In this document: piece after piece, positions 35,000 to 43,272 of the stretch
How positions within the stretch are numbered: the first letter of the stretch is position 1
Layout of the letters: the number at the start of each line of letters is the position of its first letter
NCBI RefSeq assembly: GCF_900141665.1
Contig: NZ_FQYI01000007.1
Coordinates: 1-64,000, forward strand
Source of the DNA: Cruoricaptor ignavus
GTDB lineage: Bacteria; Bacteroidota; Bacteroidia; Flavobacteriales; Weeksellaceae
Direction of reading: 5' to 3'
DNA length: 64,000 bases
Program-made: the position numbers and the translations under genes
Notes under the pieces: generated by a model
Seen by the model: the letters and a program-made list of their open reading frames with translations, nothing else
Database searches by the model: none
What the model was told of the DNA's origin: nothing

Positions 35000-36380
35000 C
35001 TCCTTCTTTAGCTTTATAGGTTTCACCAGATATTTTAAGTATGGATTTTAGCTCAGCCTGCGCAATCACGGGGAATGTTCTTGCATAGAGCAGGAATAGG
35101 ACTGAGAAGAACCCTATGGTTCCCAGATATACGCCCACATCAATGATTGTCGGCTTAAACATTGTCCAGGAACTTGGTAGATAATCTCTGGAAAGATTGA
35201 TTACAATAATGTCGAAACGCTCGAACCACATACCGATATTAATTACCAAGGCAATCAGGTAGGTCGCAATAATGTTGGTTCTCACCTTTTTAAACCAGAA
35301 CAATGCCGGGATTATAAGGTTGCAGATTATCAGTGCCCAGAAAGCCCACCAGTAAGGTCCAGTAGCTGCACCCGGGGAAAGGTAAGTGAAATCTTCAAAC
35401 CTTGAGCCGGAATACCACGCAATGAAATATTCCACTGCATACGCAACAGTAACCATGCCTCCGGTAACGATAATTACAATGTTCATAATTTCGATGTGAT
35501 ACATTGTGATGTAATCTTCAAGGTGGCAAACTTTCCTGGCAACCAGCAGCAGCGTCTGTACCATTGCAAATCCTGAGAAAATAGCACCGGCAACGAAATA
35601 TGGTGGGTAGATGGTAGAGTGCCATCCTTTAATTACAGATGTCGCAAAGTCAAATGATACGGTGGTGTGTACCGAGAATACCAGCGGTGTTGCAAGGCCC
35701 GCAAGCACAAGTGACACCTCTTCAAATCTTTGCCAATGTTTAGCTTTTCCTCCCCACCCGAAAGCCAGGAAGGTATAGATTTTCTTGGTGAAAGGTGTCT
35801 TAGCCCTGTCGCGGATCATAGCAAAATCCGGGATAAGCCCTACAAACCAGAATACTGAAGATACTGAGAAGTAGGTAGAAATAGCGAATACGTCCCAGAG
35901 TAGCGGCGAGTTAAAGTTAGTCCAAAGGGAGCCAAACTGGTTTGGCACCGGGAATACCCAATCCCCAAGCCAAAGCCTACCCATGTGGATTAGCGGGAAG
36001 ATTGCTGCCTGGACTACTGCAAAAATCGTCATTGCCTCTGCAGAACGGTTTACGGACATCCTCCATCTCTGCCTGAAGAGCAGGAGTACGGCAGAAATCA
36101 GCGTTCCGGCGTGGCCGATACCCACCCACCATACGAAGTTAGTAATATCCCAACCCCAGTTTACTGTCCTGTTCAGGCCCCAGGAGCCGATACCTGTGCC
36201 CACTGTATAGGCTATGCAGCCAAAGCCATAGATGAACAAAATCAGCGCGAGCGTCATTGAGATCCACCAAAGTTTGCCGGCCCTCTCCTCTATTGGCCTG
36301 GCAATATCCTCAGTGATGTCGTGATAAGTCTTATGACCAAGAATTAACGGTTCCCTAATCGGTGCTTCGTAATGTGACAT
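34980..36380 (-). CDS. actC: Alternative complex III quinol-binding subunit ActC (NrfD family)
   Basis: This 466-residue NrfD-type membrane protein has about ten helices, for example KLWWISMTLALILFIYGF and ISAVLLLFRQRW. It carries the conserved WDITNFVWWVGIGHAGTLIS and the segment GWHSTIYPPYFVAGAIFSGF. In ACIII structures ActC and ActF form the quinol-oxidising membrane part. It lies 18 bp after actB. Confidence 0.95.
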   Translation of the reverse strand: MSHYEAPIREPLILGHKTYHDITEDIARPIEERAGKLWWISMTLALILFIYGFGCIAYTVGTGIGSWGLNRTVNWGWDITNFVWWVGIGHAGTLISAVLLLFRQRWRMSVNRSAEAMTIFAVVQAAIFPLIHMGRLWLGDWVFPVPNQFGSLWTNFNSPLLWDVFAISTYFSVSSVFWFVGLIPDFAMIRDRAKTPFTKKIYTFLAFGWGGKAKHWQRFEEVSLVLAGLATPLVFSVHTTVSFDFATSVIKGWHSTIYPPYFVAGAIFSGFAMVQTLLLVARKVCHLEDYITMYHIEIMNIVIIVTGGMVTVAYAVEYFIAWYSGSRFEDFTYLSPGAATGPYWWAFWALIICNLIIPALFWFKKVRTNIIATYLIALVINIGMWFERFDIIVINLSRDYLPSSWTMFKPTIIDVGVYLGTIGFFSVLFLLYARTFPVIAQAELKSILKISGETYKAKEGDEHHEH

Positions 36381-36398
36381 TTCTAAGCTCTTAATTGT

Positions 36399-39300
36399 TT
36401 AAACATTATTTTCTTCCCTTCTGTTTCTTACCTTGGTATGATAGAAGACATTTGGCCTTGTGCCGATTTCCTCCAGCAGGTGGTACCTTCTGTCGCTCTT
36501 ATAGAGCTGGCGTACAAGAGATTCTTTATCATTCATATCTCCAAACTTCATAGCCCCGGATGGACACGCCGTGGCGCAAGCTACGGAATTCTGGAATTCG
36601 CTGTCCGCGACTCTTCTGACTTCCTTCTTGGCTTCAAGAATTGTAAGCTGTGTCTTCTGGATGCACATGGAGCATTTCTCCATTACCCCCCTGGTCCTTA
36701 CTACCACATCCGGGTTCAACACCATACGGCCAAGGTCGTTATTCATGTTATAATCGAACTTATCATTCAGATTGTAAGTAAACCAGTTGAATCTGCGGAC
36801 TTTATATGGGCAGTTGTTAGCACAGTAGCGAGTACCGATACATCTGTTGTAAGCCATCTGGTTCTGCCCCTGCTTACCGTGTGAAGTTGCCGCCACAGGA
36901 CAAACGGTTTCGCAAGGCGCATGGTTACAATGCTGACACATTACGGGCTGGAATATCACATCAGGATTATCCGCCGGATGGTTCAGTACGCCAGCCTCTT
37001 TGCTGAAGGCGTTCCCATACATATCAGGAACATTCATACCTTTGTCAAGTGCGTCTTTCACATTAAGTTTTTCGCTGGAGGAATAATATCTGTCTATCCG
37101 CAGCCAATACATATCGCGGGACATACGCACCTCATCCTTTCCTACTACAGGTGTATTATTCTCTGCCTGGCAGGCAATCACGCAGGCTCCGCAACCGGTA
37201 CAGGCATTGAGATCTACAGAAAGGTTAAAATGCGGACCGTCCGTATCATCCCACGCATCCCAAAGATCAATTTTATCAGCCGGAGCCGCACTAGTAAGTG
37301 TATGATACTCTATTGGCTTATTCCAGCCTTTCTTAGGATCATCGTATTTGATATTGATGAAATCATCTAGGGAAACTTCCTTGGCAATATCATATCTTCC
37401 CATCAGGGTATTCTGCAGCTGCATCCCGGCAAATTTATGTTTCCCGCTGGCTTTTTCAATTTTTACATTTGAAACTGCAAGATTAGAACCGTCGAAAAGC
37501 GGGTAAGCATTTATCCCTGTCTCGGCAACTTTTCCTGCGCCCACCTGACCATAGCCAAGGGCAAGACCTACGGATCCATCTGCCTGGCCCGGCTGTATAA
37601 ATACCGGCACATCTTTCAGCGTAATGCCGTTTGCGGTAATGTTCACCCTGGATCCATCGAGCTGCATCCTACCGTTCAGCGTATTTTCAAGTCCTAAGCG
37701 CTCGGCATCTTTAGGAGATACCGTTAAATAATTATCCCAGGACATCCTTGTAATAGGATCTGGCAACTCCTGAAGCCAAGGGTTATTGGCCTGAGTACCG
37801 TCTCCCACGCCCGTTTTGGTGTAAAGCATGAGTTCCAGCTCAGATGGGCGGAAAGCGCTCAGCTCGGAAATCGCCTGTGCTGCATTCCCTCCGGTATAGC
37901 TTAGCCCTGCGGCAGCAAGCTGACCATTGTAGCCATCGTACAATGCTTTGTTGAAAGATTTGCCACCTAAATATTGAGCCGAATTTGCTTTGAGATAATC
38001 GTAATAATTATTCGCCGGATTATTTTTTCCGTTTATCCAAACCAGAAGGGATTCCTCTATCTGCCTGGATTTGAAAATTTTCTGAATCGTAGGCTGAATA
38101 AGGCTATACACGCCGCTCGCAGGCTGAAGGTCGCCCCAGGATTCCAACCAGTGCGCTGCTGGTATTATTGCTTTGGCAGTTGCTGCTGTTTCGTTTTTCT
38201 TATCCGCAACGGCGAGTGTGTACGGCACTCTTGCAACCGCATCTTTAAATGTACGGCCTTTGGCAGCAGTATATACCGGATTAATATTATTTGTAATAAG
38301 AACCCCGACCTGACCTGACTGCAGCCAAGTTAAAAATTCTTCGTAGCGCGCACCGTCAAATTCCTTAAGATAATTTGCAGCTCCGGTAAAAGCAGCTGAC
38401 CCAAGTCTCTGATTGATAAGGTGAGAAAGTACAATAGCCGCCTTCGAGCCGTCTGCGAAAACTACTGCCCTACTGCCCTTAGCCTGTAGTTCTTTGGCAA
38501 TGGCTGCTGCATTTTTGTCGGAAGTTCCGCCGCCAGAGATCGCATTGTAAACTTCCACCAGCGTCCTATATACTGCGGATGGCTTCAGTCTGTAGCGGGT
38601 ATCAGCATTTGCTCCGGTGAGTGACAGGTTGGACTCAACCTGAATATGTCTAAGCATACCGGCGCCTGGCTGTCGTGCCTCCGCATAAGATTTTGATAAC
38701 GACTGACCGTTGAAATCTTCCAGGAAATTTGCACCGAAAGACACTACCAGTTCAGCGTTTTTCAGATCATAAACCGGGAGTGCCCTTCTGCCGAAAACTT
38801 CCTGTGCCGCATCAAGGTTTGCAGCATACGACACGGGATCGTAAGTTACAAGCTCTGCATTAGGATATTTGGTTTTAAAATCTGCGAAAAGTTTTTTAAA
38901 TGTAGGGGAAGGGAATGATCTTGAAACGAGAACAATCCTCTTTCCTGATGCCTGAGCCTCAGCAAGGCCTTTAAGCATATAATCATCTACTGCATCAAAG
39001 GTTGCATCTTTCCCGTTTAATTTTGGCTGTTTCAGCTTATCATTATCATATAGGGAGAGCACGCTTGCCTGAACGCGGGCATTAGTAGTTCCCCACTCCC
39101 CAGCTGCAGGATTTGCTTCAATTTTAATTGGCCTGCCCTCGCGAGTTTTTACAAGAACGCTGGCAAAATCGTAACCATCAAAATGCGTTGATGCGTAGTA
39201 ATTCGGAATCCCTGGAATAATGTCGTGAGACTTTACAACATACGGAATTGTTTTTATTACCGGAGACTCGCAGGCAGCTAATGAAACTGCCGCAGTTGAG

Positions 39301-39476
39301 AATCCTAAAAGTTTCAGAAAGTCTCTTCTGGAAGTAGCGGAAGTGCTGAGCTTTTCATCAGCCAAAAACTCATCTACCGGAATCTCGTTCTGAAACTCCT
39401 TCTGAGCCAGCTTCGCATTCAGCTCAGGATCCTTTAGCTCGTGAATACTTCTGAAGTGTATTTTGTTGGAAGCCAT
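36399..39476 (-). CDS. actB: Alternative complex III iron-sulfur subunit ActB
   Basis: The 1025-residue protein has a twin-arginine signal (SRRDFLKLLGFSTAAVSLAA) about 48 residues in, a molybdopterin-oxidoreductase-like region to about residue 700, and a C-terminal ferredoxin-like domain. The four Fe-S cysteine groups are visible: CTGCGACVIAC near 757, CQHCNHAPCETVCP near 855, CIGTRYCANNCPY near 880, and CSMC...CATACPSGAMKFGD from about 930 to 970. In ACIII ActB relays electrons towards the haem subunits and has lost the molybdenum cofactor. Confidence 0.95.
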   Translation of the reverse strand: MASNKIHFRSIHELKDPELNAKLAQKEFQNEIPVDEFLADEKLSTSATSRRDFLKLLGFSTAAVSLAACESPVIKTIPYVVKSHDIIPGIPNYYASTHFDGYDFASVLVKTREGRPIKIEANPAAGEWGTTNARVQASVLSLYDNDKLKQPKLNGKDATFDAVDDYMLKGLAEAQASGKRIVLVSRSFPSPTFKKLFADFKTKYPNAELVTYDPVSYAANLDAAQEVFGRRALPVYDLKNAELVVSFGANFLEDFNGQSLSKSYAEARQPGAGMLRHIQVESNLSLTGANADTRYRLKPSAVYRTLVEVYNAISGGGTSDKNAAAIAKELQAKGSRAVVFADGSKAAIVLSHLINQRLGSAAFTGAANYLKEFDGARYEEFLTWLQSGQVGVLITNNINPVYTAAKGRTFKDAVARVPYTLAVADKKNETAATAKAIIPAAHWLESWGDLQPASGVYSLIQPTIQKIFKSRQIEESLLVWINGKNNPANNYYDYLKANSAQYLGGKSFNKALYDGYNGQLAAAGLSYTGGNAAQAISELSAFRPSELELMLYTKTGVGDGTQANNPWLQELPDPITRMSWDNYLTVSPKDAERLGLENTLNGRMQLDGSRVNITANGITLKDVPVFIQPGQADGSVGLALGYGQVGAGKVAETGINAYPLFDGSNLAVSNVKIEKASGKHKFAGMQLQNTLMGRYDIAKEVSLDDFINIKYDDPKKGWNKPIEYHTLTSAAPADKIDLWDAWDDTDGPHFNLSVDLNACTGCGACVIACQAENNTPVVGKDEVRMSRDMYWLRIDRYYSSSEKLNVKDALDKGMNVPDMYGNAFSKEAGVLNHPADNPDVIFQPVMCQHCNHAPCETVCPVAATSHGKQGQNQMAYNRCIGTRYCANNCPYKVRRFNWFTYNLNDKFDYNMNNDLGRMVLNPDVVVRTRGVMEKCSMCIQKTQLTILEAKKEVRRVADSEFQNSVACATACPSGAMKFGDMNDKESLVRQLYKSDRRYHLLEEIGTRPNVFYHTKVRNRREENNV

Positions 39477-39501
39477 TTATACTTCTGATTTTTATATAAG
39501 A

Positions 39502-40869
39502 TTAATAGTGACATTTACCACACTCAAGTCCGCCGATGGCATCAACGGTGATTTTGCCGCCATCTTTAGGATACTGCTTCTTAAGCTTTTCGTGCAGTTT
39601 TGAGAAATACGCCTGGTTGTAGCCGTTGTTCATATCCACCTCTGTAGTTCGGTGGCATTCTATACACCAACCCATTGTAAAGTCGTTCGCCATCTGCACC
39701 ACATTCATCGTGTCAATTTTTCCGTGGCAAGCTTTGCAGACAATATCTATCTGGTTATTAGGATTTTTCTTGTTAAACCCATCAATGATTGCCTTCTCTC
39801 CTGCCACCACATGCTGCGCGTGGTTGAAATATACAAAATCCTGCATATTGTGGATTCTCACCCACTGTACCGGCTTGGCTTTACCTGTGTAAGACTGAGT
39901 TGCAGGGTCCCACCCGGCATGTTCGTAAATCTTTTGAATTTCCGCATCGTAGAACGCCTTGTCCTTGCCGGGCTCCATATATTTACCGTTATATTCAGAA
40001 ATATTTCTGTGGCAGTTCATACATACATTCAGGGAAGGAATCTCGGAAACCTTGCCATACTTCGCACCGGAGTGGCAAAGCTGGCAGTCTATTTTATTCT
40101 CACCAGCGTGAATCTTGTGCGAGAAATATATCGGCTGTTCAGGCTTATAGCCCTTATAAACACCTATCCACATAAGGGAATTCCAGATTCCGTAAAGCGC
40201 GAGCAGCGCAAGAAGACCGAGAAGCCCCTTAAAGACTGGGTTATACTTCTCATATATTTCCCCGAAATTCCTCACTCTGCCTTCCTGCAGCACATCCAGC
40301 GTCTCATCTCTTTGCAATTTCACCAACTCTCGGAGCCTTATAAGCAGCCAGAGAAGTAGCCCGGCAATTACAAATAATGAAACCATTACGATGCGTGAGT
40401 TCACACTATTCTTCTGTGCATCCTCTATGGCTTTCAGGGAGTTTGCATTCTCTTTTTCCCCGCCTGCAGCAGCCTCTTCTTTAGCCGGCGGGTTGGCAGT
40501 ATAGGCCAGGATGTCATCAATATCCTGCTCCGATAAATTCGGGAACAGCTGCATCTCGGATTTGTTATACTTCTCATAAACCTCATTGGCATATTTATCG
40601 CCGGATTCACGAAGCGCCTTATTATCCTTGATCCACTTATGCAGCCAGTCCCTGTCCACACCGGCTTCCGATTGCAGCCTCTCCTCCACCTTCTCCAAAG
40701 CAGGGCCTACCAGCTGCTTATCTAAAGCGTGGCAAGCCGTACAGTTTGTCTTAAAGAGCTGCTCACCTTTTTTTGGATCGCCTTCCTGGGCGTGCAGCGG
40801 TGCACCTGCCGAAAGCAGCATCCCGAGAGCTACGAGGGCACTTTTGTAATGCTTTCTCCAACTTATCAT
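39502..40869 (-). CDS. actA: Alternative complex III multihaem cytochrome ActA with N-terminal mono-haem domain
   Basis: The 455-residue protein has six CxxCH motifs: CTACH at 43-47, CQLCH at 262-266, CMNCH at 283-287, CKACH at 378-382, CIECH at 402-406 and CGKCH at 450-454. The first belongs to a separate class I cytochrome c domain (GEQLFKTNCTACHALDKQLVG). The last five form the pentahaem ActA core, separated by two transmembrane helices (about 158-180 and 213-233). A signal peptide ends at LHAQ. It is the first gene of the operon. The N-terminal fusion may replace a free cytochrome c. Confidence 0.95.
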   Translation of the reverse strand: MISWRKHYKSALVALGMLLSAGAPLHAQEGDPKKGEQLFKTNCTACHALDKQLVGPALEKVEERLQSEAGVDRDWLHKWIKDNKALRESGDKYANEVYEKYNKSEMQLFPNLSEQDIDDILAYTANPPAKEEAAAGGEKENANSLKAIEDAQKNSVNSRIVMVSLFVIAGLLLWLLIRLRELVKLQRDETLDVLQEGRVRNFGEIYEKYNPVFKGLLGLLALLALYGIWNSLMWIGVYKGYKPEQPIYFSHKIHAGENKIDCQLCHSGAKYGKVSEIPSLNVCMNCHRNISEYNGKYMEPGKDKAFYDAEIQKIYEHAGWDPATQSYTGKAKPVQWVRIHNMQDFVYFNHAQHVVAGEKAIIDGFNKKNPNNQIDIVCKACHGKIDTMNVVQMANDFTMGWCIECHRTTEVDMNNGYNQAYFSKLHEKLKKQYPKDGGKITVDAIGGLECGKCHY

Positions 40870-40916
40870 CTAGAATAGTCTTGTGTTAAAAATAAACGAG
40901 TACACATTCAATTCCG

Positions 40917-40947
40917 CAAAAGTAAGGTATTTATGATCTTTTAACAA
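40917..40947 (-). promoter_or_regulatory. Promoter of the act operon
   Basis: On the minus strand TTG (40947-40945), 20 nt, then TACTTTTG (40924-40917) fits TTG-N17-23-TAnnTTTG well. Start of transcription should be near 40911, about 40 nt before the actA ATG. Confidence 0.72.
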
Positions 40948-41030
40948 TGCAATCCCGACTGCAATTTATCAACTCATTATAATTTATACAAATTCTAAAT
41001 AAGACACCACTCCATAATTTCGAATTATAT

Positions 41031-41038
41031 TATTTTTG
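41031..41038 (+). promoter_or_regulatory. -7 box of the SPOR-domain gene
   Basis: TATTTTTG matches TAnnTTTG and ends 14 bp before the ATG at 41053. The act promoter lies divergently about 90 bp away. Confidence 0.5.
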
Positions 41039-41052
41039 CCCAAATTTTTACA

Positions 41053-41601
41053 ATGAAGTTTATCTACCGATTCTGCATCCTCGCAGTTCTTTTTTCAGCA
41101 ATCCCCTCCAGCGCGCAGCTCGTGGTTCAGAAAGACACCATCGCCGGCACCCCGCTTACTATCTTAATGGATGCCGAGGTGAGCAAAACCCTGGAAAGTA
41201 TGGAAAACACTTGCGCTACTTCGAAATCAAGCTCCAGAAACACTGGGAGAAACGAGGCCTACGGAACCTACAGCCCGCCGGCGCCTGCGGTACGCCGAGT
41301 AGCAAACCGCGAGCTTACCAATGCGGAAATCTGCCAGCAGAACCCTCGTATACTCGGTTATAAAATACAGGCAGCGGTGGTGAAAAGTAACGATGAGGCA
41401 AATAAAATAAAAGCAGATATACGGCGACAGTTCCCCAGCCTGAAAGTGGAAGTAGATGCCTCCCTGCGGCCAAATTACAAGATTCTCGTGGGCAGCTACT
41501 TTACAAAGCAGAGCGCCTCATCTGATCTCAGCAGAATACGCAAAGCCTATCCCGGCGCCATCGCCGTGCAGTACCGTATTTTCTGCGTGGAAGCGAAATG
41601 A
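41053..41601 (+). CDS. SPOR domain-containing exported protein
   Basis: The 182-residue protein has a signal peptide (FCILAVLFSAIPSSAQ) and a low-complexity central region (SKSSSRNTGRNEAYG). Its C-terminal SPOR domain has beta strands in LGYKIQAAVVKSNDEAN, PNYKILVGSYFTKQSASSDL and AIAVQYRIFCVEAK. SPOR domains bind denuded peptidoglycan at division sites. It is a single gene, convergent with selO. Confidence 0.85.
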   Translation: MKFIYRFCILAVLFSAIPSSAQLVVQKDTIAGTPLTILMDAEVSKTLESMENTCATSKSSSRNTGRNEAYGTYSPPAPAVRRVANRELTNAEICQQNPRILGYKIQAAVVKSNDEANKIKADIRRQFPSLKVEVDASLRPNYKILVGSYFTKQSASSDLSRIRKAYPGAIAVQYRIFCVEAK

Positions 41602-41691
41602 TGTAGGTTGGGATCGAGGCTGACGATCAGCTTGAGGTTAAGCCAAAACAGCAACTGATCCGCCATCATTCATCCACCATATCCCAGCTTC

Positions 41692-43233
41692 TCAGCTGCT
41701 GCAGGAAAGCGACGAGCACCCTGGCACACCCTCATATTTAGCCGGCCGTTTCTGATTGAACTCAGGGAAGATATTTTCATAAGGCCGCTGCAGCGCGCTG
41801 TAAAGTTTATCAAATGGTGCGCGCTCGCCATCGGTCAGTTTTTCAATCGCATCAAACAGGAGATAATTTCTGAGGATAAAGCGCGGATTTGCTGCCCGCA
41901 TCTTGCGCAGAGAATCCTCTCTGGTGATTCTCGCAGAGCTCAGCCTCTTCTGGTAATCATTCATCACTCCCTGAAATTCTGCTAAATCCGTATCCGTAAG
42001 CTTTTTATAGGAAATTGCCTGAAGCTCCTCTCTGCCGAACGCCTCCGGCCGCTCCAGCTTCTGGAAAAAGAGCGTATAATCGAGCTCCAGCCGCTGCAAT
42101 ACGCCTTGCCACGCGTTGAACAGCTGCAGGTCGCTTTGAGTAAGCCTGTCCAACCCGAATTTTTTTACCATCATCAGGTCGTGTCTGTTCCAGAAGTATC
42201 CACCAAAATTATCCAAAATCTCCTGGAGAGCCTCCCCATCGTTAATCAGCGGGTGCAGGGCGTTGGCTAGCTGCCAGAGATTCCACTGTGCGATTTTTGG
42301 CTGCTCGCCGAAGGCATACCGCCTGCCGGGCAAATCCGTAGTGTTGGGCGTAAAAGCAAGGTCGAAAGCATCCAGCATCGAAAACGGGCCGTAATCTATC
42401 GTAAGCCCCAGTGCGGACATATTGTCCGTATTCATCACCCCATGCACAAAGCCCACCCGCATCCATTCCGCCATCAGGTTCGCCGTACGCTTGCAGACTG
42501 CAGAGAAGAAATCCAGATACTTCTGCGCACCACTGGAAGAAATTTCAGGATAATGATTTTCTATGATGTAATCTGCCAGCTTTGCCGTAAGCCCCGCCTC
42601 CCCGCTGGCGAATAAAAATTCAAAGTGGCCGAAGCGGATAAAGCTCGGCGCCGTGCGCACCATCAGCGCCCCGGGCTCCTCCGCAGGCTGCACGGAGTAC
42701 ATAATATCCCGCACCACATCCTCCCCTGTCAGGCTGATGCTCAGCGCCCTGGTAGTCGGCACATTCAGGTGGTGCATAGCCTCGCTCATCAGGTATTCCC
42801 GCACGGTGGAGCGCAGCACAGCCCTGCCGTCGGCGTGGCGGGAGTAGGGCGTGGCGCCGGCGCCCTTCCACTGCAGCTCCATTGCTTTTCCCTCATCATT
42901 CACAATTTCTCCGGCGAAAATCGCCCTGCCGTCGCCCAGCTGCCCCGCCCAGTTGCCAAACTGATGGCCGGCATAAGCGGTGGCATAGGATTTTTTGGCT
43001 AATGCTGGGGAGAGATTGGCATTCAGAAAATCCTCATCCTGCTGATTTTCAAATGTTCCTAAACCAATTTCATTTGCCAACTTTTCATTCAAATGAATCA
43101 GCCGTGCATCGGGAAAACCTGCGGGCGGTGCGAGAGAATAGAGCAATCCCGTGGTTTGCCGCGGCATCAGGCTGCCCGATTTATCTCCGGGAAATTCTTG
43201 GGTAAAATTTTGTGAGATCTTTTCTAAATTCAT
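41692..43233 (-). CDS. selO: Protein adenylyltransferase SelO (YdiU family)
   Basis: SelO is a pseudokinase that transfers AMP to proteins and is linked to redox stress responses. The 513-residue protein shows the family pattern AYAGHQFGNWAGQLGDGRA, ELQWKGAGATPYSR, HGVMNTDNMSALGLTIDYGPF and the C-terminal NPRFILRNYLL. It ends CSSLSCSS, the cysteine-containing tail of bacterial SelO that corresponds to the selenocysteine region of animal homologues. The stop is TGA, but the tail is complete at that point. Confidence 0.95.
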   Translation of the reverse strand: MNLEKISQNFTQEFPGDKSGSLMPRQTTGLLYSLAPPAGFPDARLIHLNEKLANEIGLGTFENQQDEDFLNANLSPALAKKSYATAYAGHQFGNWAGQLGDGRAIFAGEIVNDEGKAMELQWKGAGATPYSRHADGRAVLRSTVREYLMSEAMHHLNVPTTRALSISLTGEDVVRDIMYSVQPAEEPGALMVRTAPSFIRFGHFEFLFASGEAGLTAKLADYIIENHYPEISSSGAQKYLDFFSAVCKRTANLMAEWMRVGFVHGVMNTDNMSALGLTIDYGPFSMLDAFDLAFTPNTTDLPGRRYAFGEQPKIAQWNLWQLANALHPLINDGEALQEILDNFGGYFWNRHDLMMVKKFGLDRLTQSDLQLFNAWQGVLQRLELDYTLFFQKLERPEAFGREELQAISYKKLTDTDLAEFQGVMNDYQKRLSSARITREDSLRKMRAANPRFILRNYLLFDAIEKLTDGERAPFDKLYSALQRPYENIFPEFNQKRPAKYEGVPGCSSLSCSS

Positions 43234-43235
43234 TT

Positions 43236-43261
43236 TAAAAAAACCTTCCGCGGAGGAAGGT
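43236..43261 (-). terminator. Terminator of the ricT-gldH-PBP1A operon
   Basis: On the minus strand ACCTTCC pairs with GGAAGGT around TCCGC and is followed by a T run that continues to the selO start. Confidence 0.85.
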
Positions 43262-43272
43262 AGTTCTTTTTT

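Noticed and set aside
41692-41715. TGA at the end of selO as a selenocysteine codon.
   Set aside because: The protein already ends in the SCSS tail of bacterial SelO, and what follows the TGA resembles no SelO sequence; no SECIS hairpin was apparent.
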